Below are positions 53,609 through 63,642 of a stretch of 64,000 nucleotides of DNA, in pieces. Position 1 is the stretch's first letter. Each line of letters starts with the position of its first letter. Source of the DNA: Streptomyces graminofaciens. Its GTDB lineage: Bacteria; Actinomycetota; Actinomycetes; Streptomycetales; Streptomycetaceae. The stretch spans positions 9,582,501 through 9,646,500 of the forward strand of contig NZ_AP018448.1 in NCBI RefSeq assembly GCF_030294945.1, in the 5' to 3' direction. The notes beneath the pieces were generated by a model that saw only the letters and a list, made by a program, of their open reading frames with translations, ran no database searches and had not been told where the DNA came from. Made by a program: the position numbers and the translations under genes.

Positions 53609-55747
53609 ATGCGGCCCGTTTCCCAGATCGAACGCACGGTGGCGCCCTTCGAGGTCGTCAGCCCCTACCAGCCGAGCGGCGACCAGCCCACGGCCATCGC
53701 CGACCTCGCCCGGCGCATCGAAGCCGGTGAGAAGGACGTCGTCCTGCTCGGCGCGACCGGCACAGGCAAGTCCGCCACCACCGCGTGGATGATCGAAAAG
53801 CTCCAGCGCCCCACCCTGGTGATGGCGCCGAACAAAACCCTGGCCGCCCAGCTGGCCAACGAGTTCCGCGAGCTGCTGCCGAACAACGCGGTCGAGTACT
53901 TCGTCTCGTACTACGACTACTACCAGCCCGAGGCCTACGTCCCTCAGTCGGACACCTATATCGAGAAGGACTCCTCGATCAACGAGGAGGTCGAGCGCCT
54001 GCGCCACTCCGCGACGAACTCCCTGCTCACCCGACGCGACGTCGTCGTGGTCGCCTCCGTCTCCTGCATCTACGGCCTCGGCACGCCCCAGGAGTACGTC
54101 GACCGCATGGTTCCCCTCAAGGTCGGCGAGGAGATCGACCGGGACGAGCTGCTGCGCCGCTTCGTGGACATCCAATACACACGCAACGACCTGGCGTTCA
54201 CCCGGGGCACCTTCCGCGTCCGCGGCGACACCATCGAGATCTTCCCGGTCTACGAGGAGCTGGCCGTCCGCATCGAGATGTTCGGCGACGAGATTGAGGC
54301 ACTCTCCACCCTCCACCCGCTCACCGGCGAGATCATCAGCGACGACGAGCAGCTGTACGTCTTCCCCGCCTCCCACTACGTCGCCGGCCCCGAGCGCCTG
54401 GAGCGCGCCGCCAACGACATCGAGAAGGAGCTGGGGGAGCGACTGTCGGAGCTGGAGAAGCAGGGCAAGCTCCTGGAGGCCCAGCGGCTGCGCATGCGCA
54501 CGACGTACGACCTGGAGATGCTCCGCCAGATCGGCTCCTGCTCCGGCGTGGAGAACTACTCGATGCACTTCGACGGCCGCGAGCCCGGCTCCCCGCCGAA
54601 CACGCTGCTGGACTACTTCCCCGACGACTTCCTCCTCGTCATCGACGAGTCCCACGTCACCGTGCCCCAGATCGGCGCGATGTACGAGGGCGACGCCTCC
54701 CGCAAGCGCACGCTCGTCGAACACGGCTTCCGCCTGCCGTCCGCGCTCGACAACCGCCCGTTGAAGTGGGAGGAGTTCCAGGAGCGCACCGACCAGACGG
54801 TCTACCTCTCGGCGACCCCCGGACAGTACGAGCTGTCCCGCTCCGACGGCCAGGTCGAGCAGATCATCCGCCCCACCGGCCTGATCGACCCCGAGGTCGT
54901 CGTCAAGCCCACCGAGGGCCAGATCGACGACCTGGTGCACGAGATCCGCAAGCGCACCGAGAAGGACGAGCGCGTCCTGGTCACCACGCTGACCAAGAAG
55001 ATGGCCGAGGACCTCACGGACTACTTCCTCGAACTCGGCATCCAGGTCCGCTATCTCCACAGCGACGTCGACACCCTGCGCCGCGTCGAACTGCTGCGCG
55101 AGTTGCGCGCCGGTGAGTACGACGTCCTGGTCGGCATCAACCTCCTCAGGGAGGGCCTCGACCTGCCCGAGGTCTCCCTGGTGGCGATCCTCGACGCCGA
55201 CAAGGAGGGCTTCCTGCGCTCCGGGACGTCCCTCATCCAGACCATCGGCCGCGCGGCGCGCAACGTATCCGGCCAGGTCCACATGTATGCCGACAAGATC
55301 ACCCCGGCGATGGAGAAGGCCATCGACGAGACCAACCGTCGCCGGGAGAAGCAGGTCGCCTACAACAAGGCGAAGGGCATCGACCCCCAGCCACTCCGCA
55401 AGAAGATCAACGACATCGTCGCCCAGATCGCCCGCGAGGACGTCGACACCGAGCAGTTGCTCGGCACGGGCTACCGCAAGGGCAAGGACGGCAAGGGCGC
55501 CAAGGCTCCCGTGCCCTCCCTCGGCGGAAAGGCGGCCAAGGGCACCAAGGCCGCCAAGGGCAAGGCCAAGGAGACCGTCCCGACCGACCGTCCCGCGGCC
55601 GACCTCGCCCAGCAGATCGAGGACATGACGGCACGGATGCGCGCGGCAGCCGCCGATCTCCAGTTCGAGATCGCCGCCAGGCTGCGCGACGAGGTTTCGG
55701 AGATGAAGAAGGAGCTGCGGCAGATGAAGGAGGCGGGCCTGGCCTGA
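53609..55747 (+). CDS. uvrB: UvrABC excinuclease subunit B
   Basis: 712 residues from ATG 53609. P-loop GATGTGKS (49-56), the beta-hairpin region [21 protein letters not shown], the DESH box, SATPGQYEL, and helicase motif [11 protein letters not shown] are present, and a UVR domain lies at the C-terminus ([31 protein letters not shown]). UvrB carries damage from UvrA to UvrC in nucleotide excision repair. A Lys/Ala/Gly-rich linker precedes the UVR motif. Confidence 0.98.
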   Translation: MRPVSQIERTVAPFEVVSPYQPSGDQPTAIADLARRIEAGEKDVVLLGATGTGKSATTAWMIEKLQRPTLVMAPNKTLAAQLANEFRELLPNNAVEYFVSYYDYYQPEAYVPQSDTYIEKDSSINEEVERLRHSATNSLLTRRDVVVVASVSCIYGLGTPQEYVDRMVPLKVGEEIDRDELLRRFVDIQYTRNDLAFTRGTFRVRGDTIEIFPVYEELAVRIEMFGDEIEALSTLHPLTGEIISDDEQLYVFPASHYVAGPERLERAANDIEKELGERLSELEKQGKLLEAQRLRMRTTYDLEMLRQIGSCSGVENYSMHFDGREPGSPPNTLLDYFPDDFLLVIDESHVTVPQIGAMYEGDASRKRTLVEHGFRLPSALDNRPLKWEEFQERTDQTVYLSATPGQYELSRSDGQVEQIIRPTGLIDPEVVVKPTEGQIDDLVHEIRKRTEKDERVLVTTLTKKMAEDLTDYFLELGIQVRYLHSDVDTLRRVELLRELRAGEYDVLVGINLLREGLDLPEVSLVAILDADKEGFLRSGTSLIQTIGRAARNVSGQVHMYADKITPAMEKAIDETNRRREKQVAYNKAKGIDPQPLRKKINDIVAQIAREDVDTEQLLGTGYRKGKDGKGAKAPVPSLGGKAAKGTKAAKGKAKETVPTDRPAADLAQQIEDMTARMRAAAADLQFEIAARLRDEVSEMKKELRQMKEAGLA

Positions 55748-55762
55748 CGGCCCAGCAGAGGT

Positions 55763-55788
55763 GCCGGGGGAGGGAGCGATCCCCCGGC
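55763..55788 (+). terminator. Terminator after uvrB
   Basis: GCCGGGGGA and TCCCCCGGC form a 9-bp stem around GGGAGCGA, 15 bases after the stop. Confidence 0.8.
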
Positions 55789-55916
55789 CGGGCACAGTGT
55801 TGCAAGACCGACACAAAGTGCGACATCGATGGGGCATTGTCAGTGCTGCTGCGTAGGGTGCTGGACATCCGTGGACTCCGCGGCAACAGGGGACAGTTCG
55901 AGAGGGGAACAAGCGC

Positions 55917-56495
55917 GTGACCGTCAACATGACCAAGGGTCAGGCCATCAGTCTGCAGAAGAACGACGGGGGCAGCCTGACCGCCGTGCGCATGGGTCTC
56001 GGCTGGCAGGCTGCCCCGCGCCGCGGCCTGTTCGGCTCCCGCACCCGGGAGATCGACCTCGACGCCTCGGCCGTCCTGTTCGCGGACAAGCAGCCGGTGG
56101 ACGTCGTCTTCTTCCGCCACCTCGTCAGCGACGACGGCTCCGTGCGCCACACGGGTGACAACCTCGTGGGCGGCGTCGGCCAGGGCGGCGACGACGAGGC
56201 CATCCTCGTCGACCTCGCGCGCGTCCCGGTCCACATCGACCAGATCATCTTCACCGTGAACTCCTTCACGGGCCAGACCTTCCAGGAGGTGCAGAACGCG
56301 TTCTGCCGTCTGGTCGACGAGACCAACGGCCAGGAACTCGCGCGCTACACACTCGCGGGCGGCGGCGCCTACACGGCCCAGATCATGGCGAAGGTGCATC
56401 GCGCGGGCAGCGGCTGGCAGATGACGGCCATCGGCTCGCCCGCCAACGGCCGTACTTTCCAGGACCTGATGCCGTCGATCCTGCCGGTCCTCTAG
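55917..56495 (+). CDS. TerD family stress protein
   Basis: 192 residues from a GTG (ATG 4 codons later is possible). TerD features: KGQAISLQKNDG, RMGLGWQ, REIDLDASAVLF, HTGDNLVGGVGQGGDDEAILVDLARVP and FQEVQNAFCRLVDETNGQELARYTLA. TerD proteins bind Ca2+ through the acidic GDN/DDE loops and belong to tellurite/stress gene sets. It heads a pair with the longer TerD-type gene 47 bases downstream. Confidence 0.9.
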   Translation: MTVNMTKGQAISLQKNDGGSLTAVRMGLGWQAAPRRGLFGSRTREIDLDASAVLFADKQPVDVVFFRHLVSDDGSVRHTGDNLVGGVGQGGDDEAILVDLARVPVHIDQIIFTVNSFTGQTFQEVQNAFCRLVDETNGQELARYTLAGGGAYTAQIMAKVHRAGSGWQMTAIGSPANGRTFQDLMPSILPVL

Positions 56496-56542
56496 GCAGC
56501 CTGACGCAAGCCGCACGAAGCGACACAGGGGGGACGAAGGCG

Positions 56543-58603
56543 ATGACGGCCGAGCTGGTCAGGGGGCAGAACCATCCGCTCCCCGAGGTCCGACTGGAGA
56601 TCCGCGTCTCGGTGGGCAAGCCGATCGTGGCCGGGGCCACCCTCGGCGACGAGCACGGCCGGGTGCACGGCGTGGAGTGGGTGGCCCACCCGGGCGCGCC
56701 CACCCTGCCGGGCCTCGAGGTCTCCAAACAGGCGGCGGCCGACCACCGCCTCGCCGTGGACCTGGACGCCCTGCCGGAGTCCGTGCACCGGGTGACCGTG
56801 CTCCTCGCACTGCCGCCCGGGCCCGGTGGCCCGGCGCGGTTCGGCGCCGTCGCCGCCCCCTTCGTCGCGGTCACCGGCCTCGACGGCGCCGAGGTGGCCA
56901 GCTACACCCTCACCGGTCTGGACGCCGAGTCGGCCGTCATCGCCCTGGAGCTGTACCGCAGACAGGGCGCCTGGAAGGTCCGCGCGGTCGGCCAGGGGTA
57001 CGCGGGCGGCCTCGCCGAGCTGCTCACCGACCAGGGCCTGCCCGAGGCCCACCAACTCGCGGCGGCCATCCACGAAGCGGTGGCCCAGGGCCTCGCCCGC
57101 TCGGTGGCGGCACCCCCGCCGCGTGTCCCTGACCCGGACCGCTCCCGGCAGACCGCCGCACCCGCGCTGGGCGCCGACCAGACCCACCACACCACCGCAC
57201 CCCAGGGCACCGCCGGAAACGGTTCGCCGCAGCAGAGTCCTCAGCCCACCGCTCCGTACGGCACTCCCGGGCCGCAGGGCTCGACGTCCCCGTACGGGCC
57301 CCAGGGCCCGCAGGACGACACCCTGCCCGACCACCCGGCCCCCGCACCGGCGGACCAGCCCGCTGCCGCGCCGGCCGCGGGCAGCCCCGTCAACTACACC
57401 CACCCCGGGCGGCAGACCACCGCACCCCCACCGCCTGCGCCGACCGCGCCCCCGGTCCAGCCGGGGCAACCCGCGCAGCCGGTGGCGGGTGACGCGACCG
57501 GCTGGTCGATGGAGGAGCGGCTCTACAACCAGGTCTGGGGCATGTTCGAGGACCTGGCGCGCACGACGGCCGCGTACCGCAGCGCCGTCGACTTCGCCGA
57601 ATCGCGCATGGAACAGGAGCTCGACAAGGTCCTCTCCGACCCGCGCAACCGCATCGGCGGCCAGGGAGACGCCGCGCGCGACGCCGCCCGCACCAAGCAG
57701 GCCCAGCTCGTCGACCAGGCCAGGGAGGCCTTGGACCGGGACCTCGCCCAGCTCCAGGCCGAGGCCGATGTCGTCGAGCCCGCGCTGCCCCCGGCATACG
57801 CCCGCTGGGACAACCCGGTCTGGCACGGCTACCACGTTCCGATGGAGATCCCGATGGCCGTGCGCCTGGGCGATCTTCATCTGCCGGAGAGCGAGGGGCT
57901 TCGCATCCCGATGCTGGTCCGGCTGCCGCTGGAGCGCGGACTGTGGATCGACAGCGGCCGCGCCGGCTCCCACGACGCACCCGCCGACTCCGACGAGCTG
58001 CGCCGCCTCGCCCTGGACACGGCGGTGGTGCTCGCCGCGCGGCTGCTCGCGGTCTACCCACCGGGCGACTTCGGTGTCCACGTCATCGACCCGGCCGGTG
58101 CCGGAGTCACCGCGCTCGCGCCCCTGGTCCGGAGCGGAGTGCTGGCCGGTCCGCCCGCGGCCGGTGCCGCAGGAGTCTCGGACGTCCTGGGCCGACTCAC
58201 CCAGCGTGTCGACCTCGTGCAGATGGCATTGCGCGGCGGCGCCCCCGACGCACTGCCCTCGGGCTTCGACACGGCAGAGCAGCTGCTGATCGTCAACGAC
58301 TTCCCGCACGGCTTCGACGACCGTGCCGTGACCCAGCTCCGCTATCTCGCGGACGAGGGCCCGGCCGTCGGCGTCCACCTGATGATGGTCGCCGACCGGG
58401 AGGACGCCGCCGCCTACGGGCCGTTGCTCGACCCGCTGTGGCGTTCGCTGTTGCGACTCACCCCGACCCCGGACGACCACCTGGCCGACCCCTGGGTCGG
58501 TCACGCGTGGACCTATGAGCCGTCGTGTGTGCCGCCCGGCAGTCGGATTCTCGACCGGGTGCTCACCCAGGTCGCGGATGCCCGCCGCGCCTGGAAGCGG
58601 TGA
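56543..58603 (+). CDS. Large TerD-type protein with C-terminal FtsK-like region
   Basis: 686 residues. The N-terminal ~170 residues are TerD-like (VTVLLALPPGPGG, EVASYTLTGLDAESAVIALELYRRQGAWKVRAVGQGYAGGL) but without the intact acidic Ca2+ loop. A Pro/Gln-rich linker (about 190-320) follows, then a coiled coil (MEEQLDKV-like, AARTKQAQLVDQAREALDRDLAQLQAEADVV). The C-terminal ~270 residues resemble an inactive FtsK/HerA-type fold, lacking a Walker A. Probably a partner of the TerD protein upstream; function unknown. Confidence 0.75.
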   Translation: MTAELVRGQNHPLPEVRLEIRVSVGKPIVAGATLGDEHGRVHGVEWVAHPGAPTLPGLEVSKQAAADHRLAVDLDALPESVHRVTVLLALPPGPGGPARFGAVAAPFVAVTGLDGAEVASYTLTGLDAESAVIALELYRRQGAWKVRAVGQGYAGGLAELLTDQGLPEAHQLAAAIHEAVAQGLARSVAAPPPRVPDPDRSRQTAAPALGADQTHHTTAPQGTAGNGSPQQSPQPTAPYGTPGPQGSTSPYGPQGPQDDTLPDHPAPAPADQPAAAPAAGSPVNYTHPGRQTTAPPPPAPTAPPVQPGQPAQPVAGDATGWSMEERLYNQVWGMFEDLARTTAAYRSAVDFAESRMEQELDKVLSDPRNRIGGQGDAARDAARTKQAQLVDQAREALDRDLAQLQAEADVVEPALPPAYARWDNPVWHGYHVPMEIPMAVRLGDLHLPESEGLRIPMLVRLPLERGLWIDSGRAGSHDAPADSDELRRLALDTAVVLAARLLAVYPPGDFGVHVIDPAGAGVTALAPLVRSGVLAGPPAAGAAGVSDVLGRLTQRVDLVQMALRGGAPDALPSGFDTAEQLLIVNDFPHGFDDRAVTQLRYLADEGPAVGVHLMMVADREDAAAYGPLLDPLWRSLLRLTPTPDDHLADPWVGHAWTYEPSCVPPGSRILDRVLTQVADARRAWKR

Positions 58604-58672
58604 GCCACCGCCTCCCTCAAGACCTTGCAAAGCCGCCTGACCTGGCGATTTGATAGTTTCTTTGCCTCGGCC

Positions 58673-58701
58673 TTTACCTTTTCTTGGTGATTGGGTACTC
58701 T
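58673..58701 (+). promoter_or_regulatory. Promoter of terC
   Basis: TTTACC at 58673-58678 and TACTCT at 58696-58701 with 17 bases between; transcription would start near 58708, exactly at the riboswitch. Confidence 0.65.
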
Positions 58702-58707
58702 CGTTCG

Positions 58708-58838
58708 TACGGAGGGGAGTACTCCCTACCTGCTGCGGCGTACCCGTCAATACGGATCTGGCCAGATCCCGGGGCGTCGGCCCGAAGGCATCAGGCGTCA
58801 CCGAACGCCTGGGTCCGAGGGTGGAAGAGACCTCCGGT
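58708..58838 (+). ncRNA. yybP-ykoY (Mn2+) riboswitch candidate
   Basis: The sequence opens with CGGAGGGGAGTACT and closes with GGAAGAGACCTCCG. CGGAGG pairs with CCTCCG as P1, and the flanking GGGGAGTA and GAGACC are the hallmark halves of the yybP-ykoY aptamer. Interior hairpins lie at TACGGATCTGG/CCAGATCC (part) and GGCGTCACCGAACGCC. It lies 45 bases upstream of terC, whose family is commonly controlled by this manganese-sensing riboswitch. Confidence 0.8.
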
Positions 58839-58882
58839 AGCGACGACGCTGAAATTTGCCGTTACGTACTGCCGGAGGCGCA

Positions 58883-59896
58883 GTGGATGTTTCCGTGACC
58901 CTATGGGTCCTCACAGTTGTGGGCCTCGCGGCCCTCATCGCGGTCGACTTCTTCATCGGCCGCAAGCCGCATGACGTGTCCATCAAGGAAGCCGGAATCT
59001 GGACGGTCGTGTGGATCGTCCTGGCCGTGCTCTTCGGGCTGGGCCTGCTCGTCTTCTCCGGCGGTCAGCCGGCCGGGGAGTTCTTCGCGGGCTTCATCAC
59101 CGAGAAGTCGCTCAGTGTCGACAACCTCTTCGTCTTCGTACTGATCATGGCGAAGTTCGCGGTGCCCTCGCAGTACCAGCAGCGCGTCCTGCTCGTCGGA
59201 GTGCTGATAGCCCTGGTGCTCCGCGCGATCTTCATCGCAGCGGGCGCCGCGATCCTCTCCAGCTTCGCCTGGGTCTTCTACATCTTCGGCGCCTTCCTGA
59301 TCTACACGGCCTGGAAGCTGATCCAGGAGGCCAGGGCCGACGAGTCCGAGGAGGAGTACGAGGAGAACAAGCTCCTCAAGGCCGCCGAGAAGCGCTTCGG
59401 CGTGGCCGACCGGTACCACGGCACCAAGCTGTGGATCGAGCAGAACGGCAAGCGCGTCATGACGCCGATGCTGGTCGTCATGCTCGCGATCGGCACCACG
59501 GACGTGCTCTTCGCCCTGGACTCGATCCCCGCGATCTTCGGTCTGACCCAGGACCCGTACATCGTCTTCACGGCCAACGCGTTCGCGCTGATGGGTCTGA
59601 GGCAGCTGTACTTCCTGATCGGCGGTCTGCTGAAGAAGCTGGTCCACCTCTCCTACGGGCTGTCCGTCATCCTCGGCTTCATCGGCGTCAAGCTCGTGCT
59701 GCACGCTCTGCACGAGTCCGGCGTCCACGTGCCCGAGATCTCCATCCCGGTCTCGCTCGGCGTGATCTGCGCGGTCCTGGCCGTCACCACGGTCACCAGC
59801 CTGATCGCCTCCAAGAAGCAGGCGGCGGCGGAGGCCGAGGCCGAGGCCGAGCAGAAGAAGGTCGAAGGCGCCGAGAAGGACAGCATCGAGGCCTGA
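58883..59896 (+). CDS. terC: TerC family membrane protein (probable Mn2+ exporter)
   Basis: 337 residues from a GTG with GGAGG 5 bases upstream. About nine membrane helices; family marks EKSLSVDNLFVFVLIMAKFAVP, PMLVVMLAIGTTDVLFALDSIPAIFGLTQDP and ANAFALMGLRQLYFLI carry the acidic residues of the metal path. The C-terminal tail is Ala/Glu/Lys-rich. TerC/Alx proteins export manganese, in line with the upstream Mn2+ riboswitch. Confidence 0.92.
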   Translation: MDVSVTLWVLTVVGLAALIAVDFFIGRKPHDVSIKEAGIWTVVWIVLAVLFGLGLLVFSGGQPAGEFFAGFITEKSLSVDNLFVFVLIMAKFAVPSQYQQRVLLVGVLIALVLRAIFIAAGAAILSSFAWVFYIFGAFLIYTAWKLIQEARADESEEEYEENKLLKAAEKRFGVADRYHGTKLWIEQNGKRVMTPMLVVMLAIGTTDVLFALDSIPAIFGLTQDPYIVFTANAFALMGLRQLYFLIGGLLKKLVHLSYGLSVILGFIGVKLVLHALHESGVHVPEISIPVSLGVICAVLAVTTVTSLIASKKQAAAEAEAEAEQKKVEGAEKDSIEA

Positions 59897-59954
59897 CACC
59901 GGCCCACCCGCCGGACACGCGCACCGGCATCGGACAGCCAACACCGATCGACGG

Positions 59955-60011
59955 GGCCCCGCACGACCGGAGACGCAGAGCAGGCGCGTCCACCGGAGTG
60001 CGGGGCCTTTT
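59955..60011 (+). terminator. Terminator after terC
   Basis: GGCCCCGCAC pairs with GTGCGGGGCC, followed by TTTT, one of the few U-tract terminators in the window. It is 58 bases after the terC stop, just before chaA. Confidence 0.85.
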
Positions 60012-60032
60012 CACGTCTGAAAGGATCTCCGC

Positions 60033-61133
60033 ATGATCGCTCGGCTCCGGTCACTCACGGCCCGATGGACGGCCGTGGTCCCCGTGGCCGCGATCGTCCT
60101 GCTCGTTCTCACCTGGGGCCGCGACCTGCCGGGGGCGGCCGTCGCACTGGTGACGCTGGTACTCGCCGGAGCGGTACTTGCCGCCGTGCACCACGCCGAG
60201 GTCGTCGCCCACCGGGTCGGCGAGCCGTTCGGCTCCCTCGTGCTCGCCGTCGCCGTCACGATCATCGAGGTCGCCCTGATCGTCACGCTGATGGCCGACG
60301 GCGGCGACAAGAGCTCGACCCTCGCCCGCGACACCGTCTTCGCCGCGGTGATGATCACCGTCAACGGCATAGTCGGCGTCTGCCTGCTCGTCGCCTCACT
60401 GCGCCACGGTCTGGCGGTCTTCAACCCGGAAGGCACCGGCGCCGCCCTCGCGACGGTCGCGACCCTTGCCACGCTCAGCCTGGTCTTCCCGACCTTCACT
60501 ACCAGCAAGCCCGGCCCGGAGTTCTCCACGGCCCAGCTCACCTTCGCCGCACTCGCCTCACTGCTGCTGTACGGCTTGTTCGTGGCGACCCAGACCGTCC
60601 GCCACCGGGACTACTTCCTGCCGATCACCCGGCACGGCGAGGTGATCACCGCCGACGACCACGCCCAGGCGCCGACGGCCCGCACCGCCGGGATCAGCCT
60701 CGGACTGCTCGGCCTCGCGCTCGTCGGCGTGGTCGGCCTCGCCAAGGGCGTCTCACCCACGATCGAGAACGGCGTCGAGGCGGCCGGACTGCCGCACGCC
60801 GTCGTCGGCGTCATCATCGCGCTTCTCGTACTGCTCCCCGAGACCATCGCCGCCCTGCGCGCGGCCCGCCGGGACCGCGTGCAGACCAGCCTCAACCTCG
60901 CCCTCGGCTCCGCGATGGCCAGCATCGGCCTGACCATCCCGGCCGTGGCGCTGGCCTCGGTCTGGCTCTCCGGGCCACTCGTCCTCGGCCTCGGCGCCAC
61001 CCACATGGTGCTGCTCGCGCTGACCGTGGTGGTGGCCTCCCTGACGGTCGTCCCCGGGCGCGCGACACCGTTGCAGGGCGGCGTCCATCTGGTGCTGTTC
61101 GCGGCGTACCTGGAACTGGCGGTCAACCCGTAG
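60033..61133 (+). CDS. chaA: Calcium/proton antiporter, ChaA/CaCA family
   Basis: 366 residues with about 11 helices. The two inverted alpha repeats are visible: GEPFGSLVLAVAVTIIEVALIVTLM and NLALGSAMASIGLTIPAVALAS, each with a polar residue in a small-residue context. The protein exchanges Ca2+ (or Na+/K+) for H+. It lies just after the terC terminator and appears independent. Confidence 0.88.
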   Translation: MIARLRSLTARWTAVVPVAAIVLLVLTWGRDLPGAAVALVTLVLAGAVLAAVHHAEVVAHRVGEPFGSLVLAVAVTIIEVALIVTLMADGGDKSSTLARDTVFAAVMITVNGIVGVCLLVASLRHGLAVFNPEGTGAALATVATLATLSLVFPTFTTSKPGPEFSTAQLTFAALASLLLYGLFVATQTVRHRDYFLPITRHGEVITADDHAQAPTARTAGISLGLLGLALVGVVGLAKGVSPTIENGVEAAGLPHAVVGVIIALLVLLPETIAALRAARRDRVQTSLNLALGSAMASIGLTIPAVALASVWLSGPLVLGLGATHMVLLALTVVVASLTVVPGRATPLQGGVHLVLFAAYLELAVNP

Positions 61134-61164
61134 CGGCCGAGTCGGACGAGTGGCGTCCGGAGGG

Positions 61165-62472
61165 TCACCCCGTGGCGGCCTCCGCCGCGGGGGCCGCCGC
61201 AGGCACCGGCCGGGTCTCCGGCAGCAGCGCGAAACAGCCCAGGCTCAGCAGCGCGATCCCGGTGAGATACGCACCCACTCCCCACGGCACCCGCCCGCCC
61301 TGGGCCACCGCGGTCGCCACGATCGGCGTCAGGGCGCCGCCCAGCACCCCGCCGAGGTTGTAGCCCACCGCGGCCCCCGTGCAGCGCACCCGGGGCTCGT
61401 ACAGCTCCGGAAGGTACGCGGCGATGACGGCGAACATCGTGACGAACGCGACCATCGCCACCAGGAAGCCGAGGAACATCAGCAGAGGTTCGCCGGTCGC
61501 CAGCAACGCGACCATCGGGAACATCCACAGCACGGTGGCGGCGCAGCCCGCCAGGCACATGGGACGCCGCCCGTAGCGGTCGCCCAACACGGCAGCCACA
61601 GGCGTCAGTGCCCCCTTCACCACCACGGCGGCCATGATGCAGGTCAGCATCACCGTACGGCTCACCCCGAGCCGCTCGGTCCCGTACGCGAGGGACCAGG
61701 TCGTCACCGTGTAGAACACGGCGTACCCGATCGAGAGCGCCCCGGCCGTCAGCAGGACGAGCCGCCAGTGGCCGCGCACCACCTCGGTGAGCGGCACGCG
61801 CGCGTGGTCGTCGATCTCCAGGAACTGAGGGCTCTCCCTGAGTGACGAACGCAGCCACAGCCCGGCCACGGCCAACACGCCCGCCGCCCAGAACGGCACC
61901 CGCCATCCCCACGCCGCGAACTGCGCGTCCGACAAGGTCGCCGACAGCGTCAGCATCACACCGTTGGCCAGCAGGAACCCCACCGCAGGACCCACCTGGG
62001 GGAAGCTCGACCACAGCCCGCGCCGCTCGGCCGGCGCGTGCTCCGCCGTCAGCAGCACCGCCCCGCCCCACTCCCCGCCCAGCCCGAGCCCCTGCAGGAA
62101 GCGCAGGACGAGCAGGAGGAAGGGAGCGGTCACCCCGATCGACTCGTACGTGGGGACGCAGCCGACGGCCACGGTCGCGCCCCCGGTGAGCAGCAGTGAG
62201 GCGACAAGGACCGGCCGCCGTCCGTGCCGGTCCCCGATGTGCCCGAACAGCACCGAGCCGAGCGGCCGTGCCACGAAGCCGACGCCGAAGGTCGCGAAGG
62301 CCGCGAGGGTTCCCGCCAGGGGGGAGAACGTCGGGAAGAACAGTGGCCCCAGGACGAGGGCCGCCGCCGTCCCGTAGACGAAGAAGTCGTAGAACTCGAT
62401 GGCCGTCCCGGCGAGGGAGGCGGCCGCGAGCCGCAACATGGAGGGCGGTTCTACGGTGCGTGCACTGTGCAT
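61165..62472 (-). CDS. MFS transporter, metabolite:H+ symporter (ShiA/ProP-like)
   Basis: 435 residues with 12 helices. Start AASLAGTAIEFYDFFVYGTAAALVLGPLFFP and FGHIGDRHGRRPVLVAS, RFLQGLGLGGEWGGAVLL and LGDRYGRRP are typical of the MHS family (shikimate, alpha-ketoglutarate, proline/betaine). A shikimate- or dicarboxylate-type substrate is likely but unproven; it is divergent from aroQ. Confidence 0.88.
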   Translation of the reverse strand: MHSARTVEPPSMLRLAAASLAGTAIEFYDFFVYGTAAALVLGPLFFPTFSPLAGTLAAFATFGVGFVARPLGSVLFGHIGDRHGRRPVLVASLLLTGGATVAVGCVPTYESIGVTAPFLLLVLRFLQGLGLGGEWGGAVLLTAEHAPAERRGLWSSFPQVGPAVGFLLANGVMLTLSATLSDAQFAAWGWRVPFWAAGVLAVAGLWLRSSLRESPQFLEIDDHARVPLTEVVRGHWRLVLLTAGALSIGYAVFYTVTTWSLAYGTERLGVSRTVMLTCIMAAVVVKGALTPVAAVLGDRYGRRPMCLAGCAATVLWMFPMVALLATGEPLLMFLGFLVAMVAFVTMFAVIAAYLPELYEPRVRCTGAAVGYNLGGVLGGALTPIVATAVAQGGRVPWGVGAYLTGIALLSLGCFALLPETRPVPAAAPAAEAATG

Positions 62473-62700
62473 GCAGCCTCAACTACCCACAGTGAGCGAT
62501 GGTTACGGGGGCGTACGGAGGCCCGTTCGACGCCACCGCGTTTCGGCGGGACGTCGTGATGCGCCGGGGCCGCTCGTCCGCACGGGTGATCCCGCTCGGG
62601 ACGGACGGGCCGGTCGCCATGTCGGCGCACCGTGATAGACCGGGTCCGAGCAGCGGTCCCGAAACGGGCCGACGTCACGCACGACCGGACCGGAGGAACC

Positions 62701-63174
62701 GTGCCCCGCACTCTCGCCAACGCCCCGATCATGATCCTCAACGGACCGAACCTGAACCTCCTCGGTCAGCGCCAGCCCGAGATCTACGGCTCCGACACGC
62801 TCGCCGACGTCGAGGCGATGTGCGCCAAGGCGGCGGCCGCGCACGGCGGCACGGTGGACTTCCGACAGTCCAACCACGAGGGCGAGCTGGTCGACTGGAT
62901 CCACGAGGCACGGCTCGACCACTGCGGAATCGTCATCAACCCTGGTGCCTACTCGCACACCTCCGTAGCGATTCTGGACGCGCTCAACACCTGTGACGGA
63001 CTGCCCGTGCTGGAGGTCCACATCTCCAACATCCACAAGCGCGAGACGTTCCGGCACCACTCGTACGTCTCGCTGCGCGCCGACGGTGTCATCGCGGGGT
63101 GCGGTGTGCAGGGCTATGTGTTCGGGGTGGAGCGGGTCGCGGCGCTGGTGGGGGCGGCGCAGGCGGACGCCTGA
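62701..63174 (+). CDS. aroQ: Type II 3-dehydroquinate dehydratase
   Basis: 157 residues from a GTG with GGAGGA upstream. Motifs: [19 protein letters not shown] with the catalytic loop Arg and Tyr, [24 protein letters not shown] and FRHHSYVS. The enzyme dehydrates 3-dehydroquinate to dehydroshikimate, either for aromatic synthesis or quinate breakdown. It lies beside an MHS-type transporter that might import quinate or shikimate. Confidence 0.96.
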   Translation: MPRTLANAPIMILNGPNLNLLGQRQPEIYGSDTLADVEAMCAKAAAAHGGTVDFRQSNHEGELVDWIHEARLDHCGIVINPGAYSHTSVAILDALNTCDGLPVLEVHISNIHKRETFRHHSYVSLRADGVIAGCGVQGYVFGVERVAALVGAAQADA

Positions 63175-63225
63175 ACGGAATAGCGAAGCCCGATTGTCAG
63201 TGGTCGATGCCACGATCGACTGGGT

Positions 63226-63549
63226 GTGACGGGAGTGCTCGACGGGCGTGTGCTGATCCAGCCGACCGGCTACCGCCTCGGCACGGCGAGCGTCCTCGAC
63301 GCGATGTCCCCGGGCGCGACCGCCTAGTGGCTGTTCAACCCGAAGGGAGGGGCGTTCGGAGAGTTCTCTCGCGACGGCCGCGGAGAGCTGAGCGAAGAGA
63401 TCGGCTTCGTCTTCGGCGGCGAGCCCGACCTCCACCGGCTGTACCGTTTCTGGGAGTGGAACAAGCCGGGCACGCGGGGCGCCTGCCAGTCGGCGTACGC
63501 CTCCCGCCTGGGCGGCAGACGCCTCACCGACCGCCGTCCTGTCGCGTGA
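63226..63549 (+). pseudogene. ORF interrupted by an in-frame TAG
   Basis: One frame from GTG 63226 to TGA 63547 reads as protein except for TAG at 63325: GVLDGRVLIQPTGYRLGTASVLDAM, stop, then WLFNPKGGAFGEFSRDGRGE and EEIGFVFGGEPDLHRLYRFWEW. Codon bias stays G/C-ending across the stop, so the break looks recent. I do not recognise the family. Confidence 0.45.
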
Positions 63550-63642
63550 CACCCGCCGCCTGGGCGGAGATGTCCGAGGGCAGCGCACTGCTGGGCTGAG
63601 CCCTCGGGGTACGACACCGCGGCGGCACTCGCGCGACGGAGG

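Noticed and set aside
63325..63327. TAG as a site of programmed readthrough
   Set aside because: No conserved context or downstream family was recognised; a nonsense mutation is simpler.
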